From: Pseudomonas alkylphenolica
GTDB lineage: Bacteria > Pseudomonadota > Gammaproteobacteria > Pseudomonadales > Pseudomonadaceae
Reading direction: 5' to 3'
Length of the DNA stretch: 46,470 nucleotides
Assembly: GCF_016009175.1 (NCBI RefSeq)
Contig: NZ_JADUCM010000039.1
Location: 1-46,470, forward strand
Part shown: one piece after another, positions 6,460 to 16,530 of the stretch
Numbering within the stretch: position 1 is the stretch's first letter
How the letters are laid out: each line of letters opens with the position of its first letter
Program-made: the position numbers and the translations under genes
The notes under the pieces: generated by a model
Databases searched by the model: none
What the model was told of the DNA's origin: nothing
Seen by the model: only the letters and a program-made list of their open reading frames with translations

Positions 6460-8334
6460 TCAGCGCAGCGCACCACGCAACGCGCTGACCCGCTCGCGCA
6501 GCAGTGTCGGTTCCGCCGCCTCGACCGGGATGGCGGCACCGGCCACCAGCGTTACCCGCGACCACAAGCGCCGAAAGAAGCCCTTGGCAGGATCGCGGCT
6601 GAAGAAACTCCCCCACAAGCCCTGTAGGGCCATCGGAATCACCGGCACCGGTGTTTGTTCGATGATCCGGCTGACGCCGCCTTTGAACGCATCGATCTCA
6701 CCATCAGTGGTCAGTTTGCCTTCCGGAAAAATACACACCAGCTCGCCCTCGGCAAGGTACCGGGCAATCTGCTCGAAGGCCTGCTCGTAGGTCGCAGCAT
6801 CTTCGTTGCGTCCGGCAATGGGAATGGCGCCGGCGGTGCGGAAGATGAAGTTGAGTACCGGCAACTGGTAGATCTTGTAGTACATGACAAAGCGCACCGG
6901 ACGGCGCACCGCGCCGCCGATCAGCAGCGCATCGACAAACGACACGTGGTTGCACACCAGCAGCGCCGCGCCCTCCTCTGGAATCTGCTGCAGGCCACGG
7001 TGCTCCACCCGGTACATGGAGTGGCTGAGCAGCCAGATCATGAAACGCATGGTGAACTCGGGGACGATCCTGAAGATGTAGGCATTGACACCGATGTTCA
7101 ACAGCGACACCACCAGGAACAACTGCGGGATGGTCAGTTCGGCCAGGCTCAACAGCACGATGGTGACGATGGCCGAAACCACCATGAACAACGCATTGAG
7201 AATATTGTTGGCGGCGATTACCCGCGAACGCTCCTGCACTGGCGTGCGCGACTGGATCAGCGCATACAGCGGCACGATATAGAAGCCGCCAAACACCCCC
7301 AGGCCAACAATCGACAGCAAGATCCACCACGCCTGCGGCATGCCCAGCAGGGCCAGCCAGTCATGCGCCGTGGCGCCAGCGACAACATCCCCCGAATGCC
7401 ACCACCAGAGCAGGCCGAACAGGGTCAGCCCGAAGGAGCCGAACGGCACCAGACCGATTTCCACCTTGTGCCCGCTGAGGCGTTCGCACAGCAATGAACC
7501 CAGGGCAATGCCGACCGAAAACAGTGTGAGCACCAGGGTGACCACCGTCTCGTCGCCGTGCAGCCAGTCCTTGGCATAGGCCGGAATCTGCGTCAGGTAA
7601 ATCGCCCCGACAAACCAGAACCACGAGTTGCCGACAATCGAGCGCGACACTGCCGGTGTCTGGCCAAGCCCCAGGCGCAAGGTCGCCCAGGACTGGCTGA
7701 AGATGTTCCAGTTCAGCTTCATCTGTGGTGACGAAGCACTTGCCCGGGGAATCCACTGGCTGGACAAGTAACCCAACGCCGCCACGGCAACCACCGCGCA
7801 GGCCACCACCGGCGCATAGTGCGTGCTCGACATCATCACCCCGGCGCCTATCGTGCCGGCGAGAATCGCCAGGAAGGTGCCCATTTCCACCAGGCCATTG
7901 CCACCAACCAGTTCGTGGTCATCCAGGGCCTGCGGCAGGATCGAGTATTTGACCGGCCCGAACAGCGCGGAATGCGTACCCATGGCGAACAGTGCCAGCA
8001 GCATCAGTGTCAGGTGGTTGGTCAGAAAGCCAAGGGCGCCGACGGCCATGATGCCGATTTCGGCCAGCTTGATCAGGCGGATCAAGGCATCCTTGGGGTA
8101 CTTCTCACCAAACTGCCCCGCCAACGCGGAAAACAGGAAGAACGGCAGGATGAACAACAGCGCACAGAGGTTGATCCAGATCGAGCGGTCTCCGTCGATG
8201 GACAGCTTGTAGAGAATGGCCAGAATCAACGACTGCTTGAACAGGTTGTCGTTGAACGCCCCCAATGACTGGGTAATGAAGAAGGGCAGAAACCGACGTT
8301 TGCCAAGAAGGCTGAACTGCGAGGTTTGACTCAT
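6460..8334 (-). CDS. LplT-like MFS transporter fused to PlsC acyltransferase
   Basis: 624-aa inner-membrane protein. Residues about 1-410 form a 12-helix MFS transporter resembling the lysophospholipid flippase LplT. The C-terminal ~200 residues are a PlsC/LPLAT acyltransferase with the catalytic H463-x4-D468 motif (NHVSFVD) and the FPEGKLT motif. In Enterobacteria LplT and the acyltransferase/acyl-ACP synthetase Aas are separate. Here transporter and acyltransferase are one chain and no AMP-binding ligase domain is present, so acyl groups must come from elsewhere. A role in lysophospholipid import and re-acylation is inferred. The ATG at 8334 gives MSQTSQF; an upstream in-frame start would add 20 unlikely residues. 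Confidence 0.85.
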   Translation of the reverse strand: MSQTSQFSLLGKRRFLPFFITQSLGAFNDNLFKQSLILAILYKLSIDGDRSIWINLCALLFILPFFLFSALAGQFGEKYPKDALIRLIKLAEIGIMAVGALGFLTNHLTLMLLALFAMGTHSALFGPVKYSILPQALDDHELVGGNGLVEMGTFLAILAGTIGAGVMMSSTHYAPVVACAVVAVAALGYLSSQWIPRASASSPQMKLNWNIFSQSWATLRLGLGQTPAVSRSIVGNSWFWFVGAIYLTQIPAYAKDWLHGDETVVTLVLTLFSVGIALGSLLCERLSGHKVEIGLVPFGSFGLTLFGLLWWWHSGDVVAGATAHDWLALLGMPQAWWILLSIVGLGVFGGFYIVPLYALIQSRTPVQERSRVIAANNILNALFMVVSAIVTIVLLSLAELTIPQLFLVVSLLNIGVNAYIFRIVPEFTMRFMIWLLSHSMYRVEHRGLQQIPEEGAALLVCNHVSFVDALLIGGAVRRPVRFVMYYKIYQLPVLNFIFRTAGAIPIAGRNEDAATYEQAFEQIARYLAEGELVCIFPEGKLTTDGEIDAFKGGVSRIIEQTPVPVIPMALQGLWGSFFSRDPAKGFFRRLWSRVTLVAGAAIPVEAAEPTLLRERVSALRGALR

Positions 8335-8413
8335 CGTCCGTGTACCTGAGTGGGGCTTTGTAATTGGAGGCACGCAAGCCGCACAAAGCCACACTCACCC
8401 AGGTAAAAGCAAT

Positions 8414-9559
8414 CTACTTGTTCAGCCCGGCAATGCACGGCGAGACGAACAGCTCGCCGCGCCAGGCGCCGCGCAGGGTCAGGCTGGCGACCATCATCCA
8501 CAGGCCGGCCAGCGCCACCACCAGGACCAGGCCCATGTGCTGGAAGAACACCAGCCCCAGCCAGCTGCCGAGTTTGAGGGTCGCCAGGGTGTAGACCCCG
8601 AGCGGGAAGGTAAAGCCCCACCAGCCCAGGTTGAACGGCATGCCGTGGCGCATGTAGCGCAGGGTGATCAGGGTCGCCGTCAGCAACCACCACAGGCCTG
8701 CGCCCCACAGCACGATCCCGGCAATCAGGCCCAGGCCTCGGGCGATCTCACCCAGCTGACCAAAGCCGTTGGCGGCGAAGATTGCCGGCGCATCCGCGCC
8801 CAGCAGCAACATGCCCAGCGCCCCGGTGCCGATGGGGCCCAGCGCCAGCCAGCTGGAAGCGGCCATGTTGGCGTGCGGCAACTTGTGCAAAGCCATGCGC
8901 AGCGTGAGGATGGTGAGGATGCTGAAGGCTACCGGCAACGATACGGCCCACAATACATAGCTGGTGATCAGCACCAGGAACTGGCTATGAGCATCGACCA
9001 GGTGCGGAGCGAGTTGCCCGCCACTGGCGGCGGCGACCTCCGCAGCCACCACCGGCAACAGCCAGACCGCAGTCATCTGGTCGATGCTGTGCTCCTGGCG
9101 GGTGAACATCAGGTAGGGAATCGCCACCCCGCACAGCAGCGCCAGGCCGACATCAAACCACCACAGCGCCTCGACCCAGGGCACGATCCCCTCGCCCCAG
9201 CGGTTGATGCCAAACAGCAGGCAACCATTGAGAATGGTCGCCAGCCCCATCGGGATGGTGCCGAAAAACATCGACACGGTGGAGTGCGCGAAGATCTGCC
9301 GCGCTTCATGGAAAAACATCACCCAGCGCGCGGCATACAGCACGCTGAACACCACGAACAAGACGATGGCCAGCCACCACAGGGCCTCGGCCACGCCGTG
9401 CAGGCTGCTGATGCCGATCTGCATCAGGGCCAGGGCGAGCACGCCCGTGCCCATGGTGGCGGCGAACCAGTTGGGCGTGAACTGGCGAATCACTTCACGC
9501 GGGTGAGCCAGGTGGCTCAGCGGACGTAACGGCGATGTGCTGTGTTGAAGGCATGTCAC
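8414..9559 (-). CDS. TehA/SLAC1-family (TDT) transporter
   Basis: 381-aa integral membrane protein with about ten hydrophobic helices, of the tellurite-resistance/dicarboxylate (TDT) family that includes TehA, Mae1 and SLAC1 anion channels. The start FTPNWFAATMGTGVLALAL is the family signature before helix 1. The GTG at 9559 was preferred because AGGAGA lies seven bases upstream; the in-frame upstream ATG at 9616 lacks a good site. The substrate (sulfite, C4-dicarboxylate or another anion) cannot be told from sequence. It is transcribed away from the MFS gene at 9743. Confidence 0.85.
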   Translation of the reverse strand: MTCLQHSTSPLRPLSHLAHPREVIRQFTPNWFAATMGTGVLALALMQIGISSLHGVAEALWWLAIVLFVVFSVLYAARWVMFFHEARQIFAHSTVSMFFGTIPMGLATILNGCLLFGINRWGEGIVPWVEALWWFDVGLALLCGVAIPYLMFTRQEHSIDQMTAVWLLPVVAAEVAAASGGQLAPHLVDAHSQFLVLITSYVLWAVSLPVAFSILTILTLRMALHKLPHANMAASSWLALGPIGTGALGMLLLGADAPAIFAANGFGQLGEIARGLGLIAGIVLWGAGLWWLLTATLITLRYMRHGMPFNLGWWGFTFPLGVYTLATLKLGSWLGLVFFQHMGLVLVVALAGLWMMVASLTLRGAWRGELFVSPCIAGLNK

Positions 9560-9742
9560 GATCGAATCTCCTGTCCTCTGGTGAGGTTGAGCCAATCTTA
9601 TGCCCGCAAAAAACATCTATAAAACGGGTATTTTCTCTATCTGTTATCTATTTCACCAATATCAGCCTGCACTGTTATCGCCCGCCCGTGCTGGCGTATG
9701 CTGGGTATTGGCGGCCAGCTTCAGAGTGACAAGGACGTGACC

Positions 9743-10918
9743 ATGCTCGATGCCGTACGACATTACAGCCCGCAAGTACGCCTGCTGCTGGCGACCACCG
9801 GTGTACTCACCCTGGCGCGGGCAATCACCCTGCCCTACCTGGTGGTCTATCTGGCGCAGAATTTCAACCTGGGCATCAGCACCATCGGCCTGACGATTGG
9901 CGGTGCGCTGATCGTTGCCTCGTTGCTGAGCCTGTATGGCGGTTACCTGATCGATACTGTGCGCAGTTACACGGTGATCATCGTCTCGACCGTGGTGTTC
10001 TGCCTGTCGTTCGTTGCAGCGATTGTCAGCCGCGAGCTAAGCCTGTTTTTCATCAGCCTGGTGCTGATCAACCTGGCCCTGGCGGTGATCGACATTGCCG
10101 CCAAATCCGGTTTCTGTGCACTGCTGCCACTGGAGCAGCGTGCCGAGGCGTTCTCGATCAAATACACCTTGAGCAACGTCGCCTACGCCGTCGGCCCCTT
10201 CGTCGGCCTGGCGCTGGTGGCGCTCGACGATCACCTGCCGTTTTTGCTGTCGGCGCTGCTGGGCCTGGTAATGTGCCTGTGCTACCGGCGCTGGGGCGAG
10301 CGCTCGGCGCGGGCGAGCCTGGACAGTGGTGCCCAGGCTGGCTTCCTGAGCATTGGCGGACACTTGCTCAAGGATCGCCGGTTGATCTGCTTCACCCTCG
10401 GCGGCGCGCTCAGTGCCGTGGTGTTCGGCCAGTTCACCGCCTACCTGTCGCAATACCTGGTGGTCACCAGCAGTGCCAGCGAGGCAGCGCGCTACATCAG
10501 CTACCTGGTGGCAACCAACGCCGTCACCGTGATTGCCTTGCAGTACGTTATCGGCCGGCGCATCAGCAGCAGCCAATTGATGCCCTGGCTACTGGCCGGC
10601 ATGGCGCTTTTTCTTGCTGGCCTGCTGGGTTTCTCGCTGGCGCAGTCGCTGCTGGCCTGGTGCCTGGCGATGCTGGTATTCACCCTGGGCGAGATCATCG
10701 TCATCCCCGCCGAATACATGTTCATCGACAGCATCGCCCCCGAGCACCTGCGCGGGGTGTATTACGGCGCGCAGAACCTGTCCAACCTCGGGGCTGCGCT
10801 GGGCCCGGTGATCTGCGGCTTTGCCCTGGCACACCTGGTGCCGGTGGCCACCTTCTACCTGTTGATCGGCTCGGTGGTGCTGGCGGCACTGTTCTATTAC
10901 CTCGGGGCACGGCGCTGA
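9743..10918 (+). CDS. MFS transporter, substrate unknown
   Basis: 391-aa inner-membrane protein with 12 predicted helices, typical of drug-efflux-like major facilitator proteins. Helix 1 begins at about residue 14 (VRLLLATTGVLTLARAITLPYL), and a basic loop in the middle separates the two halves. The ATG at 9743 follows AAGGACG; the upstream frame lacks a ribosome site. The divergent TDT gene leaves a 183-bp intergenic region with AT-rich sequence (9600-9660) probably holding both promoters. No regulator is adjacent. Confidence 0.85.
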   Translation: MLDAVRHYSPQVRLLLATTGVLTLARAITLPYLVVYLAQNFNLGISTIGLTIGGALIVASLLSLYGGYLIDTVRSYTVIIVSTVVFCLSFVAAIVSRELSLFFISLVLINLALAVIDIAAKSGFCALLPLEQRAEAFSIKYTLSNVAYAVGPFVGLALVALDDHLPFLLSALLGLVMCLCYRRWGERSARASLDSGAQAGFLSIGGHLLKDRRLICFTLGGALSAVVFGQFTAYLSQYLVVTSSASEAARYISYLVATNAVTVIALQYVIGRRISSSQLMPWLLAGMALFLAGLLGFSLAQSLLAWCLAMLVFTLGEIIVIPAEYMFIDSIAPEHLRGVYYGAQNLSNLGAALGPVICGFALAHLVPVATFYLLIGSVVLAALFYYLGARR

Positions 10919-11088
10919 ACAGCCTGAGGGAGGGGTGAATTCACTCACACACATCGCCGCCCCGACCTGCGACGCTCTGCCACTGCTACCAACGTCGGCG
11001 CTGACGAAGCGCCGTCGGCGTGCCAGACTGATTGATTGAGGTTCGCCGTTACGCCGACGGTGGTTCCACCTTTTGTTTCGGAGACGTC

Positions 11089-14000
11089 ATGTCGCTGTCC
11101 AGTGGGCTGATCGCTGTGGTCGCCCTGGCCTATATGGCCATCATGTTCGCTATTGCCTTCTATGGTGACCGCCGAAAAACGCCGCTGCCACCACGCCTGC
11201 GCGCCTGGGTGTATAGCCTGTCGCTGGCGGTGTATTGCACCAGCTGGACCTTCTTTGGCGCCGTAGGCCAGGCTGCCGAACAGCTTTGGGCGTTCCTGCC
11301 GATCTACCTGGGCCCGGTGCTTTTGCTGCTGTTCGCCCCCTGGGTGCTGCAGAAGATGGTGCTGATCAGCAAGCAGGAAAACATTACTTCGATCGCCGAC
11401 TTCATTGCTGCCCGTTACGGCAAATCGCAATCGCTGGCGGTGGTGGTGGCGCTGATCTGCCTGGTCGGCGTACTGCCCTATATCGCCTTGCAGCTAAAAG
11501 GTATCGTGCTGGGCGTCAACCTGCTGATCGGCGCCAGTGCCGACGCCACCGGCAGCCGCGTGCAAGACACCGCACTGGTGGTGTCGCTGGTGCTGGCACT
11601 GTTCTCCATCGTCTTCGGTACCCGCAGCCTGGATGTGACCGAGCACCACCGCGGCATGGTGCTGGCGATTGCCTTCGAGGCGCTGGTCAAGTTGCTGGCG
11701 TTTCTGGCCGTGGGTGCCTTCGTCACCTATGGCCTGTTCAACGGTTTCGACGACCTGTTCAGCCAGGCCAAACTGGCCCCGCGCCTGGAAGGTTTCTGGA
11801 GCGAAACCATCAACTGGCCGTCGATGGTGGTGCAGACAGGCGTGGCGATGATGGCAATCATCTGCCTGCCACGGCAGTTCCATGTCACCGTGGTCGAGAA
11901 CATCGAACCGCAGGACTTGCGCCTGGCGCGCTGGGTGTTCCCCGCCTACCTGATCCTCGCCGCGCTGTTCGTGGTGCCGATCGCCCTGGCCGGGCAGATG
12001 CTGCTGCCCGGGGTGATGCCCGACTCCTTCGTGATCAGTCTGCCCCTGGCTGAAGCCCACCCGGCCCTTGCCTTGCTGGCGTTCATCGGCGGCGCGTCGG
12101 CCGCCACCGGCATGGTGATCGTCGAAGCAGTGGCGCTGTCGACCATGGTTTCCAACGACATGCTGCTGCCCTGGCTGCTGCGTCGCAACAACGCCGAACG
12201 GCCGTTCGAAGTGTTCCGCCACTGGATGCTCTCGGTACGCCGGGTGACCATTGTCGTGATCATGCTGCTGGCTTATGTCAGCTACCGCCTGCTGGGGTCT
12301 ACTGCGAGCCTGGCCACCATTGGCCAGATCGCCTTTGCCGCGGTGACCCAACTCACCCCGGCCATGCTCGGTGCGCTGTACTGGAAACAGGCCAACCGTC
12401 GCGGCGTCTTCGCGGGCCTGGCGGCCGGTGTGTTCCTGTGGTTCTACACCCTGGTGCTGCCGATTACTGCGCACAGCCTGGGCTGGCCGCTGGAGCTGTT
12501 CCCGGGCCTGGCCTGGCTGCACGGCAACCCGCTCGACCTGCCCATCACGCCACTGACCCAAGGCGTGGTGCTGTCGCTGGCCGGCAACTTCACCCTGTTC
12601 GCCTGGGTGTCGATTCTGTCCCGTACCCGGGTGTCCGAGCACTGGCAGGCCGGGCGGTTTATCGGCCAGCAAACCAGCGCGCGGCCCAACAGCCGCTCGT
12701 TGCTGGCGGTGCAGATCGACGACCTGCTCAACCTTGCCGCGCGCTTTGTCGGCGAAGAACGCGCGCGGCAAAGCTTCATCCGTTTTGCCTATCGCCAGGG
12801 CAAAGGCTTCAACCCCAACCAGAACGCTGACGGTGACTGGATCGAACACACTGAACGCCTGCTCGCAGGCGTGCTCGGCACGTCTTCGACCCGTGCGGTT
12901 GTAAAGGCGGCCATCGAAGGCCGCGACATGCAGCTTGAGGACGTCGTGCGCATCGCCGACGAAGCCTCCGAAGTGCTGCAGTTCAACCGCGCGCTGCTCC
13001 AGGGCGCGATCGAGAACATCAGCCAGGGCATCAGCGTGGTCGACCAGAACCTGCACCTGGTGGCCTGGAACCGCCGTTACCTGGAACTGTTCAACTACCC
13101 CGATGGTTTGATCAGCGTCGGCCGGCCGATTGCCGACATCATCCGCTACAACGCCGAGCGCGGCCTGTGCGGCCCGGGCGAAGCCCAGGTTCACGTGGCC
13201 CGCCGCCTGCACTGGATGCGCCAGGGCCGTGCGCACACCTCCGAACGCCTGTTCCCCAATGGCCGGGTCATCGAGCTGATCGGCAACCCCATGCCGGGCG
13301 GCGGTTTCGTCATGAGCTTCACCGACATCACCCCGTTCCGCGAAGCCGAGCAGGCACTCAAGGATGCCAACGAAGGCCTCGAGCAACGGGTGACCGAGCG
13401 TACCCAGGAGCTGTCGCAACTGAACCAGGCGCTGACCGAGGCCAAGAGCCATGCCGAAGCCGCCAACCAGTCCAAAACCCGCTTCCTGGCCGCCGTCAGC
13501 CATGACCTGATGCAGCCGTTGAACGCCGCTCGGCTGTTCTCTGCCGCCCTCTCGCACCAGGGCGACGGCTTTTCCCAGGAGGCCCGGCAACTGGTGCAGC
13601 ACCTGGACAGCTCACTGCGTTCGGCCGAGGAGCTGATCAGCGACCTGCTGGATATTTCGCGCCTGGAAAACGGCAAGATCACTCCCGACCCCAAGCCTTT
13701 CGCCCTCAACGAACTGTTCGACACGCTCGGTGCCGAGTTCAAGGTATTGGCCCAGGAGCAGGGCCTGGACTTCCGCCTGCGCGGCAGTCGCCTGCGTGTA
13801 CACAGCGACATGAAGCTGCTGCGGCGTATCCTGCAGAACTTCCTGACCAACGCCTTCCGCTATGGCAAGAGCCCGATCCTGCTCGGCGTCCGCCGGCAGA
13901 ACGGCAAGCTGTGGCTGGAGGTCTGGGACCGTGGCCCGGGGATTGCCGACGACAAGCTGCAAGTGATTTTCGAGGAATTCAAGCGCCTGGACAGCCACCA

Positions 14001-14562
14001 GACCCGTGCCGAAAAAGGCCTGGGCCTGGGCCTGGCGATCGCCGACGGCCTATGCCGTGTGCTCGGCCATACCCTGGAGGTGCGTTCCTGGACGGGTAAA
14101 GGCAGCGTGTTTCGCGTCAGCGTGCCATTGGCCACGGCACCGGCGGCAGTGGTTGCCACCCCGGCGGAACAGGCCGGTCAGCCATTGGCCGGCATGCAGG
14201 TGCTGTGCGTCGACAACGAAGACAGCATCCTTATCGGCATGAACAGTTTGCTCAGTCGCTGGGGCTGCCAGGTGTGGACGGCACGCAACCGGGCCGAATG
14301 CGAAGCGCTGCTCAACAGCGGCATGCGCCCGCACCTGGCCTTGGTCGACTTTCACCTGGACGATGGCGAGATTGGTACCGAACTGATGGCCTGGCTACGC
14401 ACACGACTGGGCGAGCCGGTGCCCGGCGTAGTGATCAGCGCCGATGGCCACAGCGAAACCGTGGCCCAGGTGCATGCCGCCGGGCTCGACTACCTGGCCA
14501 AGCCGGTCAAGCCGGCCGCCTTGCGCGCCCTGCTCAATCGGCATCTGAGCCTGGCCCAGTAA
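11089..14562 (+). CDS. crbS: Sodium:solute symporter-type hybrid histidine kinase (CrbS/MxtR)
   Basis: 1157-aa membrane sensor kinase. Residues ~1-500 are a multi-helix sodium:solute symporter domain (ITSIADFIAARYGKS is an SSS signature). A PAS domain follows at ~640-760, then a coiled coil, HisKA with phospho-acceptor H805 (VSHDLMQPLN), HATPase (GPGIAD and KGLGLGLAI), and a C-terminal receiver with D1087 (LVDFHLDDG). CrbS (MxtR in P. fluorescens) works with the LuxR-type regulator CrbR/ErdR to control acetate use through acs; that partner is not in the window. The ATG at 11089 was chosen because CGGAGA precedes it. The 3' end overlaps rmuC by 29 bp, tail to tail. Confidence 0.88.
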   Translation: MSLSSGLIAVVALAYMAIMFAIAFYGDRRKTPLPPRLRAWVYSLSLAVYCTSWTFFGAVGQAAEQLWAFLPIYLGPVLLLLFAPWVLQKMVLISKQENITSIADFIAARYGKSQSLAVVVALICLVGVLPYIALQLKGIVLGVNLLIGASADATGSRVQDTALVVSLVLALFSIVFGTRSLDVTEHHRGMVLAIAFEALVKLLAFLAVGAFVTYGLFNGFDDLFSQAKLAPRLEGFWSETINWPSMVVQTGVAMMAIICLPRQFHVTVVENIEPQDLRLARWVFPAYLILAALFVVPIALAGQMLLPGVMPDSFVISLPLAEAHPALALLAFIGGASAATGMVIVEAVALSTMVSNDMLLPWLLRRNNAERPFEVFRHWMLSVRRVTIVVIMLLAYVSYRLLGSTASLATIGQIAFAAVTQLTPAMLGALYWKQANRRGVFAGLAAGVFLWFYTLVLPITAHSLGWPLELFPGLAWLHGNPLDLPITPLTQGVVLSLAGNFTLFAWVSILSRTRVSEHWQAGRFIGQQTSARPNSRSLLAVQIDDLLNLAARFVGEERARQSFIRFAYRQGKGFNPNQNADGDWIEHTERLLAGVLGTSSTRAVVKAAIEGRDMQLEDVVRIADEASEVLQFNRALLQGAIENISQGISVVDQNLHLVAWNRRYLELFNYPDGLISVGRPIADIIRYNAERGLCGPGEAQVHVARRLHWMRQGRAHTSERLFPNGRVIELIGNPMPGGGFVMSFTDITPFREAEQALKDANEGLEQRVTERTQELSQLNQALTEAKSHAEAANQSKTRFLAAVSHDLMQPLNAARLFSAALSHQGDGFSQEARQLVQHLDSSLRSAEELISDLLDISRLENGKITPDPKPFALNELFDTLGAEFKVLAQEQGLDFRLRGSRLRVHSDMKLLRRILQNFLTNAFRYGKSPILLGVRRQNGKLWLEVWDRGPGIADDKLQVIFEEFKRLDSHQTRAEKGLGLGLAIADGLCRVLGHTLEVRSWTGKGSVFRVSVPLATAPAAVVATPAEQAGQPLAGMQVLCVDNEDSILIGMNSLLSRWGCQVWTARNRAECEALLNSGMRPHLALVDFHLDDGEIGTELMAWLRTRLGEPVPGVVISADGHSETVAQVHAAGLDYLAKPVKPAALRALLNRHLSLAQ

Positions 14563-16036
14563 GGGCACTGGCGGCCAGCGGGTCGCCTTCGCTCATGGCC
14601 CGTTCCAGCAAGTCAGCCGGCAGGCTTTTGCTGGTGCGGGCACCAAGCAACTTCAGTTGTTCGCTGCGGCTGATCAGGTTGCCACGCCCTTCACACAGTT
14701 TGTTGCGCGCTGCGCTATAGGCTTTGTCGACCTGCTGCAGGCGGTTGCCGAGTTCATCCAGGTCCTGGATGAACAGCACGAACTTGTCGTACAGCCAGCC
14801 GGCACGCTCGGCGATTTCCCGGGCATTCTGGCTCTGGCGTTCCTGCTTCCACAAACTGTCGATGACCCGCAATGTGGCCAGCAAGGTGGTCGGGCTGACG
14901 ATCACGATCTGTCGGTCGAACGCTTCCTGGAACAGGTTGGGCTCGGCCTGCAGCGCGGCGGAAAAGGCCGCTTCGATAGGCACGAAGAGCAGGACGAAGT
15001 CGAGGCTGTGCAAGCCCTCCAGGCGACTGTAGTCCTTGCCCGACAGGCCTTTGACATGGTTACGCAGCGACAGCACATGCTGCTTGAGGGCCGCCTGAGC
15101 GATGTCGGTGTCGTCAGCCGCCACATACTGCTGATAGGCCGTCAGGCTGACCTTGGAGTCCACCACTACCTGTTTGTCGCCAGGCAGCAGGATCAGCACA
15201 TCCGGCTGGAACCGTTCGCCATCGGCACTCTTGAGGCTGACCTGGGTCTGGTACTCGCGGCCTTTTTCCAGCCCGGCATGCTCCAGTACCCGCTCAAGGA
15301 TCAGTTCGCCCCAGTTGCCCTGGGTTTTCTGACCCTTGAGTGCCTGGGTCAGGTTGGTCGCCTCGTCACTCAGGCGCAGGTTGAGCTGCTGCAGGCGCTC
15401 AAGCTCCTTGGCCAGGGAAAAGCGCTCGCGGGCTTCCTGCTGGTAGCTGTCTTCGACGCGCTTTTCGAAGGCCTGGATACGCTCCTTGAGCGGGTCGAGC
15501 AGTTGCCCCAGGTGCTGTTGGCTGGTCTGTGCAAAGCGCTGCTCACGCTCGTCAAAAATCTTCGTGGCCATCTCGGCGAACTGGGCGCGCAGCTCATCGC
15601 GCGAGCCTTGCAGGTCATCCAGGCGTTGCTGATGGCTTTCCTGCTGCTCGCGCAGTTCGGCACTGAGCGCCGCACTCTGGGCGTCCAGCCGGCGCAATTC
15701 GGCTTCACGGGCGCTGCGCTCGAGCTGCCAGGCATGCGCGGCATCACGGGCGTTGTCGCGGTCGATCTGCAACAACTCCAGCTCGCGGGCCTGGGCGGCG
15801 AGCGTCGCTTGCTTGGCGGCATTGGCCTGGCTCAGGTCACTGATTTCGTCGCGACTGGCATCGAGCTGGGCGAGCAGGCCTTCCTGCGCCATCTGGGCGC
15901 TGCTGAGGCGCTCCTCGAACAAGGCCGTCTGCGCCTCGCGGGCAGCGTGCCGGCGCTGCTGCGCAAACAACCAGCCCAAACACGGCACTGCGGCCGCCAT
16001 GATTCCCAGCACCAGGCTGGTCAGATCCAACGCCAT
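14534..16036 (-). CDS. rmuC: DNA recombination protein RmuC
   Basis: 500 aa. One N-terminal membrane helix (LTSLVLGIMAAAVPCLGWLF) is followed by a long coiled coil (~30-200) and the RmuC domain (~240-430, with WGELILERVLEHAGL and PDVLILLPGDKQVVVDSKV). The family limits recombination at inverted repeats and has a nuclease-like fold. The ATG at 16036 puts the membrane helix at the very N-terminus; an ATG 30 bases upstream is possible. The last 29 bases lie inside the convergent crbS gene. The Sel1-repeat gene lies just upstream on the same strand, 65 bp away. Confidence 0.92.
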   Translation of the reverse strand: MALDLTSLVLGIMAAAVPCLGWLFAQQRRHAAREAQTALFEERLSSAQMAQEGLLAQLDASRDEISDLSQANAAKQATLAAQARELELLQIDRDNARDAAHAWQLERSAREAELRRLDAQSAALSAELREQQESHQQRLDDLQGSRDELRAQFAEMATKIFDEREQRFAQTSQQHLGQLLDPLKERIQAFEKRVEDSYQQEARERFSLAKELERLQQLNLRLSDEATNLTQALKGQKTQGNWGELILERVLEHAGLEKGREYQTQVSLKSADGERFQPDVLILLPGDKQVVVDSKVSLTAYQQYVAADDTDIAQAALKQHVLSLRNHVKGLSGKDYSRLEGLHSLDFVLLFVPIEAAFSAALQAEPNLFQEAFDRQIVIVSPTTLLATLRVIDSLWKQERQSQNAREIAERAGWLYDKFVLFIQDLDELGNRLQQVDKAYSAARNKLCEGRGNLISRSEQLKLLGARTSKSLPADLLERAMSEGDPLAASALTGPGSDAD

Positions 16037-16101
16037 TGCCACCCGAACACTCCCACCTGAACACAACGGCTGAGCTTATCAGCCTTGCCGCCGCTCTGCA
16101 G

Positions 16102-16530
16102 TCAGGCTTCAGGCAGTTGTTTGAGCAAGCGCCGGGCTTCCTGGGAGCCTTGCGCGGCAGCCAGCTCCAGCCAGTAGCGGGCCTGCTCGGGCTCGTTGAT
16201 CTGCGGCTGGGCGCACAGGCGCCCGTATTCGAGCTGGGCACGGCGGTCACCGGCACGTGCAGCCTGGCGCAGCAGATCGTGGCCGATGCGCCGGTCGCGT
16301 GCATTACCGCAGTCCCGACAGAGCATTTGCCCCAGGCGGCTTTGGGCAACCACCACGCCCTGACGGGCCGGCTGTTTGAGCAGGCGCCCGGCAAAATGCT
16401 TGACGTTGGGGTTGTCGCCCAGCCGTGGGTTGTCGAGCAGCCACAGGGCCACCTTCAAGGTGAACCGCTTGGGCTCTGGCACGGTCGGGGGAGCGGAAGC
16501 AATGGCAGGGATTTTGGTGCGAAACTTCAT
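16102..16530 (-). CDS. Sel1-like repeat protein
   Basis: 142 aa, cytoplasmic, with no signal peptide. After a basic N-terminus, the region ~65-140 has two Sel1/TPR-like helical pairs (ARQGVVVAQSRLGQM, then AARAGDRRAQLEYGRL and AAAQGSQEARRLLKQL). Sel1 repeats mediate protein contacts; no partner is known. The ATG at 16530 was chosen over a TTG 18 bases upstream; neither has a strong ribosome site. It may be co-transcribed with rmuC downstream. Confidence 0.75.
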   Translation of the reverse strand: MKFRTKIPAIASAPPTVPEPKRFTLKVALWLLDNPRLGDNPNVKHFAGRLLKQPARQGVVVAQSRLGQMLCRDCGNARDRRIGHDLLRQAARAGDRRAQLEYGRLCAQPQINEPEQARYWLELAAAQGSQEARRLLKQLPEA

